Positions 9,172 to 17,381 of a stretch of DNA of 18,946 nucleotides are shown one piece after another. The notes under the pieces were generated by a model. It was given only the letters and a program-made list of their open reading frames with translations. It had not been told where the DNA came from and did no database searches. Source of the DNA: Wuchereria bancrofti (taxonomy: Eukaryota > Nematoda > Chromadorea > Rhabditida > Onchocercidae); assembly GCA_005281725.1 (NCBI GenBank), contig SSBO01000009.1, positions 10,176,609-10,195,554 of the forward strand, written 5' to 3'. Positions within the stretch are counted from its first letter, which is position 1, and every line of letters starts with the position of its first letter. The position numbers and the translations under genes are program-made.

Positions 9172-11412
9172 CTATAAGAAAAAAAAAACCTTACAAAGAG
9201 GTGCAAACTTAAGAAATTAAAACTTAATGATAATGATCAATTACCGGACTAATGCTTGGAATTGTGAATGGTTCAGGTTGAACCAAACCAAAAGTTGGTT
9301 TTCTTTCGAGTTCTGGACATATATCCGGTACTTTCTGATGATATATAAAACCATTTTCACGTTCAGCTTTTTCCATTTGTCGCTCAAGTAGTGGTCGAAT
9401 ACGGCGGAAAAACAAATGAGAGTCAGGTTTTGCAGTAATTCCTAAAAAAAAAAAAAAAAAAGCATTGATTTCCAATAACCTCTTAAAAAAGAACTCCTAA
9501 GAAACTTTTCGACATTTTTTTTTCTTTTTGGAATATTTTACACTAATTACTTATTTAGTTTCAAATGCTGTCAAATTTCTGCTCTCTAATAATTAGTGAA
9601 GAAAATTTTCGCTACCTGGTCCATTAGCCCTACTATACTTTTCAGCAAAATCGATTGCAACATCAAAACATGAAACACCCTCTCTGCATGCTCGTACTGC
9701 ATCGCCACATTTATTTTGTGATAAAAGATTTTCACCCAAAAAAGCATAAGCATATGCTGTATATATTTGCGATTTTAATTGAAGATAAAAGCGCCATTTT
9801 CTAAACAATGATTGATCCAATTTTCCAAGACTTTCATCTAAATACAGTGAAATTTCACGAATTCTTAAATTTAGTAAATGTAAAAAGACTGCTCATTGAG
9901 TCAAAGAATAATTCGTACTGGATGCTTACTAGCAAACAAAACATAGCACTTGTATTCATTTATAAACATGTAAAAAGTGACAACAAATGATAACTATCAT
10001 TAAATGGATAAAATCTGAGAGCGAATAAAGTATGTTTATCAAACTTCACTTCTAGTAGTATAACAAATGGAACAATTAAATAAAATATCACCTCGAAAAA
10101 TTAAACAGGAAAGTTTTCTTCTAACCTGCTTGAACAAATTTTTCTACTAATCTTTTACTAACCTGCTTGAATGAACAAATGGCTTGTCTCATAAGCCAAT
10201 GCTGTAATTAAGCTAGGACTATGTTTTAATTCGATAGCACGTGCCATAGTAATTTCTTGCGCTTCAGCTGTGAACTGATTTATGTATGCGGTAAGTACTG
10301 CTTGATCAAAATCAGAACCCGGGAATGAAGTTAATCCGGTGACTCTATCTGAAATGGAATGACTAACTTACAAAGTTAGCCAAATGATTCAAAGTCGTCA
10401 AACTATTACAATTCTCCACTTATTTCCTGTTTAATACACTCTCAGAATCTTAAAAAAAAAAATTTCAAAAAAGATACCAGCATTTTCGCGTACATAAATC
10501 AATATTCCAGTAGCGCGTCGTAAACAAGTATGTGCTTTTTTAGCATCACCTTCAAATACTTCATCTTTTGCCGCAATCCATGCTGCATGTTTCGATAACC
10601 ATAATGCCATATTTACACAGATATTTAGCACTTCATACCAACTGTCACTAACTTCACTGAAATTATTACATGATTATCTATTATTATCTATTTGTAAGAA
10701 ATTTCGCATTAAAATAAATAAAGGAAATTTTAGTTTAATAAGTAGTGATTAAGAATTACATACTCACGTTACTACCATGCCAAGCATCGAATTACTCCAT
10801 CGAAATCGAAGAAGTGTGGCAAGTTTGCTAGTTTTCATATCGTTACCTTTATCATGATCAATTGCAAATACAAAACCACCAAATAGTGATAGATACTGCT
10901 TGAAGTCATCTTCTAATACATTCACATCATTACTGGCACTCTTGAAATGCTCCAAAAGATGACTACGCCTTAATCGGAGCTCACTGCAATGAACACAGTA
11001 AGTAAATCTAAATAAGATATACGAAAATCTCAGTTTTTACAATTTTCGCTATAAAAATGAACTTCAGTAATATTTGTGATAGTAATTAGAAAATTAACAT
11101 TGTAAAATTTCTTAGCTATAAATACGGAAATGCATTACAATCATAGTACCGTAAATACCTGATTGTATTTAAATATCAAATATCGAGTCCTTGTATAGCC
11201 TTACAAATTAAATTGATAGAACTGAATGCCTGCATATTAATAAATATCATACTAAATCATCACAAAAATGAGGAATTAGAAATCAAAAATAACTTAAAGT
11301 TGAAAATATACTTGCAAATTTTCGATGTTTGTGAAGTGGTAAGGATTGCTTTGAGCTGAAAATCTACATGTTCTGTTGCTTTGATCGGATTTCGATGAAA
11401 CCAATGTGCCAT
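9007..11412 (-). CDS. BROX: BROX homologue, BRO1-domain protein with CaaX box
   Basis: Seven exons: 11312-11412, 10768-10983, 10478-10656, 10163-10348, 9616-9837, 9245-9441 and 9007-9171. Every junction is GT..AG and in frame, giving 421 residues (human BROX, about 411). Matches to human BROX run the whole length: MAHWFHRNPIKAT at the start, EAQEITMARAIELKHSP near residue 190, Y-TAYAYAFLGENLL near 250, ERENGFIYHQK near 325 and the CIIS end (human CYIS). Residues 1 to about 365 form the BRO1 domain, an alpha-helical fold that in Bro1, ALIX and BROX binds the C-terminal helix of CHMP4-type ESCRT-III subunits. The end is a CaaX box, and human BROX is farnesylated there, which directs it to membranes. 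BROX lacks the V domain and proline-rich tail of ALIX, as does this protein. Human BROX is linked to ESCRT-III work at the nuclear envelope; the same role here is inference. Function is inferred from homology; the exon model is seen directly. Confidence 0.95.
9245..9441 (-). CDS. BROX: BROX exon 6 (residues 302-367)
   Basis: Acceptor is a long T run ending TTTAG; donor CCG|GTAATT, 197 nt. Contains HLFFRRIRPLLERQMEKAER and NGFIYHQKVP, the end of the BRO1 domain. An unspliced frame would add only IDHYH before a stop and lose the CaaX exon. Confidence 0.95.
9616..9837 (-). CDS. BROX: BROX exon 5 (residues 228-302)
   Basis: Acceptor TATTTAG, donor CCAG|GTAGCG, 222 nt. Contains KWRFYLQLKSQIYTAYAYAF and NKCGDAVRACREG, matching human [20 protein letters not shown] and DKCGEAIRSLQEA. 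Confidence 0.95.
10163..10348 (-). CDS. BROX: BROX exon 4 (residues 166-228)
   Basis: Acceptor TTTCAG, donor CAG|GTTAGT, 186 nt. It holds the most conserved segment of the family, AEAQEITMARAIELKHSP, then ALAYETSHLF. A copy of the exon end with its donor lies 37 bp further into the intron. Confidence 0.95.
10478..10656 (-). CDS. BROX: BROX exon 3 (residues 106-166)
   Basis: Acceptor TTTCAG, donor CTG|GTATCT, 179 nt. Contains CVNMALWLSKHAAWIAAKD (human NVALWYTKYASRLAGKE) and the helix AKKAHTCLRRATGIL. Confidence 0.93.
10768..10983 (-). CDS. BROX: BROX exon 2 (residues 34-106)
   Basis: Acceptor TTGCAG, donor AAC|GTGAGT, 216 nt. It covers the early helices of the BRO1 domain, including FKQYLSLFGGFV and the tryptophan segment FRWSNSMLG, which aligns with human FKWTDTLQG. 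Confidence 0.93.
11312..11412 (-). CDS. BROX: BROX exon 1 (start, residues 1-34)
   Basis: Starts at ATG 11412-11410 and reads MAHWFHRNPIKATEHVDFQL, the conserved BROX N-terminus, so the start is secure. It ends at donor CAA|GTATAT, splitting codon 34 after two bases. Confidence 0.93.
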
Positions 11413-11475
11413 TTCAAATCCTTTTCGTTAACAAACCATTCTTCTCTTTTTTTTTTCTTCGTAGTTAAACAAACT
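11413..11475 (-). promoter_or_regulatory. BROX leader with trans-splice or leader-intron acceptor and tiny uORF
   Basis: On the minus strand TTTTATTTTATAG ends at 11474, a good nematode acceptor 61 nt upstream of the start codon. It could take a spliced leader or a cis-spliced leader exon. Between it and the start lies an upstream ATG GTT TGT TAA, a three-codon uORF that ends before the BROX ATG. Confidence 0.5.
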
Positions 11476-11790
11476 ATAAAATAAAATATTAAACGTATCA
11501 GCCTATTAAAAATAAAAAAAGGAAAAAGAAACATCTGTAACAATAAACTGTTTCTTAACCAATTTGCAGTTCAAATTTCAAATAATACAATTAACATAAC
11601 TATTGTGCAATAATCGAAAAGATTATTACGAAAATTGATCAAATAAACATTAGAGGAATTATTTTTCTCTAAATCAACTTTATTCTTTATTTCCTCATAT
11701 TTTAAATTTCTAGAAACTAATTAAAAACTTTTAAAGGAAAAAAAATAATTGAATATTAGCAGAATATTCACAAATATTTGAATCTAATAA
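11476..11790. other. AT-rich noncoding DNA
   Basis: No gene seen. It would be leader intron of BROX if the GC-richer segment at 12038-12370 is its first exon. Confidence 0.5.
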
Positions 11791-11889
11791 AATAAAAAAA
11801 CATAAAAATACAAGACAATGTCAATTGTTATCATATAGAAATAAAAAAACATAAAAATACAAGACAATGTCAATTGTTATCATATAGAA
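11791..11889. repeat. Perfect 49-bp tandem duplication
   Basis: The unit beginning AATAAAAAAACATAAAAATA occurs at 11791 and again at 11840 with no difference seen across 49 bp, then AGAA and unique sequence. The identity suggests a recent duplication or recent gene conversion. Confidence 0.93.
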
Positions 11890-12037
11890 AAAGTTTTAGA
11901 AAAAGTTTTTTCTTTTCTTCTTCAAAATAAAATAAAAAAAGGTAAGACGAAACAAAGAATGAAATTTAAATGAAAGTAACATAAAAACAAACTTAAAAAC
12001 ATTTCAGTTAATAAAATCAGCACTTACATCACTAACC

Positions 12038-12370
12038 TTATCAATCTCTGTCGTCTCTTCTACCACAACACACTTTTTATTCCTGTAAATGCAAAATACT
12101 CCACAATGTCGTTATCTATAATTCTTTTCAGCTTCTACATACAATACAATATTTCAAAAAAATCAAGCGACCTCCACACTCCCCCTCAAACTACACTATC
12201 TTTTACATTCGTCTAGCATCATTGTATTTCTCAATGTAATATTATCTTACGTGTAATCTACTAGAAGCGTGTTTTCTTTTTGGAAATTGTGCTACGTATA
12301 GTAGCTTTCTAATATTTGTAGTATTGTAAGGTAAGCGCTGCATGGCATTCCGAATTGGTTGGATATTTCG
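12038..12370 (-). promoter_or_regulatory. Candidate BROX promoter or noncoding first exon
   Basis: Clearly GC-richer than its surroundings, with a G-rich box on the minus strand around 12168-12188 (GAGGGGGAGTGTGGAGG). Good minus-strand donors (AAG|GTTAGT and GAT|GTAAGT) lie at about 12030-12040, and the acceptor at 11474 could receive them. The minus strand has frequent stops, so it would be untranslated. A plus-strand frame is open for about 69 codons but has no starting ATG and no recognisable product. Role inferred from position and composition. Confidence 0.35.
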
Positions 12371-12399
12371 ATCCGGAAATCCGGTAGGGTAAAGAATTG

Positions 12400-12471
12400 A
12401 ATCCTTGGCTTATTGATTATGATTACAATGTGATTGTGTATATGTAATCCTTGGCCTATTATGATTATAAT
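12400..12471. repeat. Imperfect direct repeat, 46-bp spacing
   Basis: AATCCTTGGCTTATTGATTA starts at 12400 and a close copy, AATCCTTGGCCTATT, starts at 12446. Both continue into ATGATTA(C/T)AAT; the second lacks a few bases. Confidence 0.8.
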
Positions 12472-12479
12472 ATTATTAA

Positions 12480-13390
12480 ATGATGACTAATTGCGGCTAA
12501 TTAATAAACTTTTGTTAATAAATTGAAAATTAAAATTGAAAAACTAATAAATTGAAAACTTTCAAAAAAAAAAGGAGAAAGTATTTTCAACTAATTTTAT
12601 TCATATGTAATCTAAAAAGAAATCTTTAATACTTTTTATTGCTTCATTTATTAATTTTTGGATTTTACAATACATTAATTTATTCATATCGATTAAAATT
12701 TGCAATATGGGAAACAAGAAAATTTTTCGAATATAAATTTTCATTTACAATTTGTATTGGATTATTTTGAATTTTATTCTTGTTTAGTGAGTGGTTGTAC
12801 CATAAATATCGGCTTGAAAAAAGTGCATTTCTAAAATATTTTTAAATTGTATCACTATGAATCATTCATTTAAAAAAAAAAAATGACTATTACGGAGTTT
12901 GAAATTCATTTTTGGCTTCAAAATTATTAAAATTAATTAAAAAAAAAATTTCAAATTAATTAACTCAAAATTTTTAGTCTAAATTGAGCTACAATATTTT
13001 ATTCATCTCTTTGCTATTCTTTTTATAAAATTAAATTCACTGAATGAAATGATTTAATTGAGCTTACCTTAATTAAACTTAAAGCTAGACTGAGTTTAAA
13101 TTTAAGGTCAACTTAATTTAGATTATCTTGATTAATTTATTTGAAACTAATTGAAGCTGATTGAAGTTACCAGTTATTTTAATCTAATGATTTTCGAATT
13201 CGCAAGTATTTTTTGTTGCCTAAAAAGTTTTTGCCCAAATCCATTTATTCAATTAATTTAGTGATTATTCGATTTTTATGTGAGGGAACTTTTTTTGATC
13301 AAAATTGGGTAATCTGAATGGTTTCCCTTTGGATAATATATATTTGCAAATTAGAAAATTGAACAAATCATAATTATAAATGTTCACCCA
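12480..13390. other. AT-rich noncoding DNA
   Basis: Intergenic space between the divergent genes. No exon, RNA or ordered repeat recognised. Short AAGCTNNNTTGA and TTAATTGAGCT motifs around 12980-13170 are suggestive of decayed repeats only. Confidence 0.5.
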
Positions 13391-13397
13391 CAAATAT

Positions 13398-13560
13398 AGA
13401 ATAGCAATATTAATCTTTATAATAGTTAAATTAAATTAGAATAGTAATATTGTTGTTTATAATAGCTAGATTAGATTAGAATATTAATAATAATAGTAAT
13501 AAATCTTTGTAATAGTTAAATTAGATTGGTATAATAATATTAATCTTTATAATGATTATA
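13398..13560. repeat. Diverged 40-bp tandem repeat, four copies
   Basis: Units of the form AGAATAGYAATATT-N-TTTATAATAGTTAAATTAGATT start at 13398, 13438, 13478 and 13528. The third is about 10 bp longer. They lie just upstream of the acceptor at 13594. Confidence 0.75.
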
Positions 13561-13582
13561 TCCAATATTGCAAAAAAATTTT

Positions 13583-13594
13583 TCTCATTTTTAG
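13583..13594 (+). promoter_or_regulatory. Candidate trans-splice acceptor of the repeat-protein gene
   Basis: CTCATTTTTAG ends at 13594, preceded by TTTTT. It is the best acceptor upstream of the gene. The next ATG after it is at 13727. A second acceptor, TTTACCACAG, ends at about 13751 and would make the ATG at 13841 the first one. Confidence 0.45.
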
Positions 13595-13726
13595 ATAATC
13601 AAAATTATACATATTTTGGATAATAGAAGTAGAAAGAAGGGAGAGAGGAAAAAAAAACGAGAGAAAGAGAAAGAAAAAAGAAGAAACTCACTGGAAATTT
13701 GTAAAAAAAAAAAAAAAAATTTAGAA

Positions 13727-13861
13727 ATGATAAATGCAACATTTACCACAGTGTCATTCCTACTCGAATTTCCCATTTTATTAATTATCATTACGTATAT
13801 TACATTGCAAATTTTGCCGGTGATAACATATACTTTGCCAATGTGTTGCTGTTGCCGCAAA
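13727..13861 (+). CDS. Repeat-protein exon 1 (hydrophobic segment, Cys4)
   Basis: Reads MINATFTTVSFLLEFPILL, a hydrophobic stretch, then MCCCCRK and a perfect donor AAA|GTAAGT. The frame is also open upstream through Lys/Arg-rich codons to 13616, but without an ATG. The hydrophobic part could be leader sequence if translation starts at 13841. Confidence 0.6.
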
Positions 13862-16800
13862 GTAAGTTAATAATTATTTTTTTTTTCTTTAAATAAGTAA
13901 TTTTAGTTTTACTTTTAATTTAATTTAAAACTCTTATTCATTTACACTGCAATTTGTCTAAATTGATAAATTTTAAGTTAATAATATTATCTTTTTTTTT
14001 TGTCAACATTTTTTTCTTTTTTAAAAAATAATTACAATGTTGCAAATTTCTAAGGATAACATTTATAAATTTATTCAAATTATACATGATTAAATAAATA
14101 ATGTTTGAGCAGAAAATTTTTTTACCAATGATTAATATTGATTAATCAAAACATTGTAGTAATGAGAGGTAAATGAGTAATTTATGCGCTAATGTTAGCA
14201 AAAAAATCAATGAACTATTAAATTTTTACAGATTTTTTTTCTTTGTCAATATTTTTTTCTTTTTTAAAAAATAATCACAAATTTCTAAGGATAAAAAAGA
14301 CCAGTAATAATCTGTGACATCAATATAATCCCTAATATACTACCAAAATTATCAAGTAATACTTTTCTTTTTCTTATTCGTTTATTTCTTTTTCTTATTC
14401 GTTATAAATTTATTCAAATTATACATGATTAAATAAATAATGTTTGAGCAGAAAAAGAAGAAAAAGAAGAAAAAGAAATCAGTTGTAAGAGATAATGAAG
14501 AGAATTTGAATGAAGCAATGCTAATAAGTTAGTAAATTATCGAAATTGTTAAATTTAAAAAAAAAAAAAAAAGGAAAAAGAAATAAATTTGTTTTTATAA
14601 AAAAAATTTTATAGCAAAAACGAGGCCTAAAATTCAAAAGGCTGCTGCTGTGCCTGCTGTGCCTGTTGAAGCGCCAAAGAGGCCAAATCAAGGTGGATTA
14701 GCCGGTACACATGATCCAAATTATCAAGTAATACTTTTCTTTTTCTTATTCGTTTATCTTAATCATTTGCTTAATGATTATCAAATTAATTAATCTGATG
14801 GCAAATAAATATTGATTAAGCTAGTATTATTTAAAGAATTTTTTCTTTAAATTGAATTTAAAACAAATTGAATAAAAACTAAATTATTAGCTTCATTTAA
14901 ATTTGAAAGAGAGGGAAAAAAATTTTTAAATTGAATGAAAAGAAATCTGATACAAATCAAAAATAAGTTTTCGTTTTTTAATTTTAAGAAAAACTTATTT
15001 CCATTAATTGTATTTTCATTCGTATTATGAATTCATTGCTTTAATAATTTGTCACAATCAGCAATGAATCATACAGTTTTCAATATTATAGGAGACAAAA
15101 TTTTTATTAAAATATTTTATTGTGATTTTGACATTCTCATTTCATCCTTTTTTATCAATAATATTTTAATTTATGAAGTTTTTAAAAAAAAAAAAATTAC
15201 TCAGACCTTAGCTGGTATTGGTGCTGATATATTTGGAGGTGATAAGCAAATAGCTGGTGGTTTCAGCCCATCCCCAGTAGTACTACCAAAGGTACCAACA
15301 CAGGGTGGAATGGTTGGTACACATGATCCAAATTATCAGGTAATTTAAAAGAAAAATTCTGCAGATAAAATAAATTATTGTTGTTTAACAATTTCAGCAA
15401 GAAGAAAATTTTACCATTTTCCTCGATTTTTTTTTCCATGCTTAAAACTTTTGGGTGCAAATTCATCATTTTAAATTATTTATACAATACTGAATTTAAC
15501 GATTAAATAAAAATAAAGTTGCAAAATTTTTTGAATTGATGAATATATTGTTAGATTTTGCGTTAAAAATATTTCAGTACGAATATTCCAATACGAATTT
15601 TGATTTTATTAAATTTTATAAAAATAGACTTTGGCCGCTGTAGGCGCAGATATATTTGGTGAAGATAAAGCAGGTGGTGGTGGTTTAAATCTGGGTAAAC
15701 CAGCAAATCAAGGTGCTGTAGCTGGTACATTTGATCCAAATTATCAGGTAATTCATATTAATTCTAAGAGTGATAAACACAACAATTTTGAATTCTGACA
15801 ACTTCTATTTCTTTGAAGGAAATTTTTAAATTTTAGCAAATTTCAAATGCGCTCTTCATTATACTAAGAAAAATTTGTTTTAGACATTAGCTGCTGTTGG
15901 CGGTGATATTTTTGGCGCAGATAAAAAAGGTGAATCTCCCGCACCTGTTCGTGCACCTAGTACACCAGCAGGAAAGGTATGCAACGAAAAAAAAATGTTT
16001 TTGTTGAATTTATCAAGTTTAATAATTGGACTAACTGACTAATTATTCCTCATTTTCCGTGCCAAAGATTATTTTACTAATGAATTAATTAATTAATGAA
16101 AGAAGAATAGTGGTAATATTAAGGCTTTTTTTTCCTAATTTTGACATTAATTTGACTGTAATGAGATAAAGTAGAAAGAAAAGACAATCTGAAACAGAAA
16201 AACAAACTTTCAATTACGAATTTTTTTTTTAATTTTTAAAGATAATTAAATTAAAGAAAATTTGCCTATTCATTTTTAAATAGTAATTTTATTATTTTTA
16301 ATAATTTGGAATGATTTGATAGTTGGAATGATTTCATAGTTAGAAATTACATATAGGCTGGAACACTTGATCTAAATTACCAAACATTAGCTGCTGTTAA
16401 TCAAGATATTTTTGATAAAAATGATAAAAAAATTGGTGGAAAAGAAAATATTAAAGCATCTAATCAGAAAGATAAAAAATTATTATTAATATTATTATTT
16501 GTTATTATTATTATTATCATTATTATTATTATTATTATTATTATCATTGTCATTATTGCTATTATCACATTATTAGTTATTATCATTATTTATTTATTTA
16601 TTATTATAACTAATTATTATGAAGTCAGACCGTTGTTTAACTTAACTTTTATATTTAACTTTTATATTCGATAAGAAATGATAAAAAAAAAGAATGTGAT
16701 ATAAAGACAGGAGCAGCCGGTATTTAAAATCCGTTTTGTTATTCGGTAATATTATCAGATCGGATACGAATTAAAGCAATTTGCTATTGTATTTTATCCG

Positions 16801-17088
16801 TCTGATAATACCGCATTATAAATGACATCAATTTTTTACAGTTTTACAATTCTTAAAATTTACTATCTGTCGAATGTACTGTAGAATCAAATAAGATAAT
16901 TTAAAATTTATTACTGAAAATAATTATATTTACATATCAGAAACAAAAGAATTATACTGATTAGTTTTTCAAGAAAATAAAATGTATAAATCAATTTATC
17001 ATTATAGGCTGGAACATTTGATCCAAATTATCAAACATTAGCTGCAGTTAATCAAGACATCTTTGGTGCTGATAAGAAAATGTGGTGA
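13727..17088 (+). CDS. DPNYQ-repeat protein with Cys4 and poly-Lys N-terminus
   Basis: Exons 13727-13861, 14452-14527, 14615-14727, 15205-15339, 15628-15747, 15884-15976 and 17008-17088 join in frame with GT..AG ends, giving 250 residues. Residues 1-38 are hydrophobic and could be a membrane segment. MCCCCRK follows at 39-45, then nine lysines. A linker rich in Ala, Pro and Lys leads to four modules of the form AGT[H/F]DPNYQTLA-[AG]-[VI]-xx-DIFGxDK, with Gly/Pro/Ala spacers. The protein ends DKKMW. The Cys4 cluster beside a lysine run suggests S-palmitoylation and attachment to the inner membrane face (inference). Introns fall after PNYQ in phase 0 in three modules, so the repeats arose by exon duplication. 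I do not recognise a named family or function. The start is uncertain: the ATG at 13841 (MCCCC) would give 212 residues. An extra module exon at 16357 is left out. Confidence 0.82.
13862..14451 (+). repeat. Intron 1 with nested duplicated segments
   Basis: Segment 13999-14115 (a TTGTCAA(C/T)ATTTTTTTC block and a TTATAAATTTATTCAAATTA block ending GTTTGAGCAG) recurs as two separated pieces, about 14236-14293 and 14401-14455. The gap of about 107 bp between the pieces includes 14343-14385, a near-identical copy of the end of exon 3 and its donor (14716-14757). The second GTTTGAGCAG is the acceptor of exon 2; the first is a decoy. Confidence 0.88.
14452..14527 (+). CDS. Repeat-protein exon 2 (lysine run)
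   Basis: Acceptor GAGCAG, donor ATAA|GTTAGT, 76 nt. Reads nine lysines, then SVVRDNEENLNEAMLI and one base of the next codon. Only this donor among the nearby GTs joins to exon 3 in frame. Confidence 0.72.
14615..14727 (+). CDS. Repeat-protein exon 3 (linker, first module half)
   Basis: Acceptor TTTTATAG, donor TATCAA|GTAATA. Reads KTRPKIQKAAAVPAVPVEAP, then NQGGLAGTHDPNYQ, the front half of module 1. Confidence 0.88.
15205..15339 (+). CDS. Repeat-protein exon 4 (modules 1 and 2)
   Basis: Acceptor TACTCAG, donor TATCAG|GTAATT, 45 codons. Reads TLAGIGADIFGGDKQ, a Ser/Pro/Val spacer, then GMVGTHDPNYQ. An ORF opening about 150 bp upstream is intron. Confidence 0.92.
15628..15747 (+). CDS. Repeat-protein exon 5 (modules 2 and 3)
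   Basis: Acceptor AAAATAG, donor TATCAG|GTAATT, 40 codons. Reads TLAAVGADIFGEDKA, a Gly-rich spacer, then AVAGTFDPNYQ. Confidence 0.92.
15884..15976 (+). CDS. Repeat-protein exon 6 (module 3 end)
   Basis: Acceptor GTTTTAG, donor AAAG|GTATGC, 31 codons. Reads TLAAVGGDIFGADKK and a Pro/Ala/Ser spacer ending TPAGK. It joins in phase 0 to either 16357 or 17008. Confidence 0.9.
16357..16674 (+). pseudogene. Degenerate extra module exon running into poly-Ile
   Basis: After acceptor ACATATAG the frame reads AGTLDLNYQTLAAVNQDIF, a clear copy of the last module, but DPNYQ has become DLNYQ and DIFGAD has become DIFDKND. No good phase-0 donor follows. The frame instead continues through Lys-rich codons into an ATT microsatellite read as about 14 isoleucines, then further hydrophobic residues to TAA at 16672-16674. 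It is most likely a decayed exon copy that is skipped. It could instead serve as an alternative last exon giving a C-terminal membrane segment; no clear poly(A) signal was seen just after it. Confidence 0.55.
16483..16615. repeat. ATT microsatellite in intron 6
   Basis: TTA/ATT units run from about 16483, are purest at 16503-16550, and loosen into TATTTATTTATTATT by 16610. They are in frame with the upstream module copy. Confidence 0.92.
16744..16813. repeat. 70-bp imperfect palindrome
   Basis: The left arm CGGTA-ata-TTATCAGA-t-CGGATA pairs with the right arm TATCCG-TCTGATAA-TACCG, with two small bulges. The inner AGCAA/TTGCT also pairs. The arms nearly touch, leaving almost no loop. It is GC-richer than the surrounding intron. 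It resembles a small foldback element or MITE remnant; no clear target duplication is seen. Confidence 0.8.
17008..17088 (+). CDS. Repeat-protein last exon (module 4)
   Basis: Acceptor TCATTATAG, then AGTFDPNYQTLAAVNQDIFG, ADKKMW and TGA at 17086-17088. Unlike the earlier modules it has no intron after PNYQ. Confidence 0.92.
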   Translation, partial: AGTFDPNYQTLAAVNQDIFGADKKMW

Positions 17089-17208
17089 TAAATAATTGCA
17101 ATTAATATTGATAAATTAGATAATATGAATTTTAAATATTCCTAATCATTAGAACGTTTTCTTTTTTTCTTTTTTTTTGAACGAAACGTTAATTTCAATT
17201 TGTTTCAA

Positions 17209-17214
17209 AATAAA
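17209..17214 (+). promoter_or_regulatory. Polyadenylation signal of the repeat-protein gene
   Basis: AATAAA lies 121 nt after the stop, a normal distance for a nematode 3' untranslated region. Confidence 0.65.
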
Positions 17215-17381
17215 GCATGATGAGAAGTGAAAAGTTTAATAGTAATGAATTTAAAATGATAAATTGTGCATTGTTGGTGGATGATAAGATCATATAATTC
17301 TCAATGTTTAAAAGTGTGGAATTGATTAATTAAATTAATATATTTTGATGTTATCTTTGTGCAGTTTAAATCAATTCATAT

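Noticed and set aside
9009..9212. 67-codon plus-strand ORF
   Set aside because: Antisense shadow of BROX exon 7, which has clear homology on the other strand.
9808..9990. 60-codon plus-strand ORF
   Set aside because: Starts antisense to BROX exon 5 and runs into its intron; no similarity seen.
13616..13726. Lys/Arg-rich extension upstream of exon 1
   Set aside because: In frame but begins with TTG rather than ATG, and the purine-rich sequence lacks stops for trivial reasons; more likely leader RNA.
13591..13860. 89-codon minus-strand ORF
   Set aside because: Antisense to exon 1 of the repeat-protein gene; its Phe-rich part is the complement of an A/G-rich leader.
14343..14385. Possible extra coding exon matching the exon 3 end
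   Set aside because: A one-base insertion breaks the frame and no acceptor precedes it; it is a duplicated fragment, not a used exon.
15263..15469. 68-codon minus-strand ORF
   Set aside because: Antisense shadow of exon 4 and its following intron.
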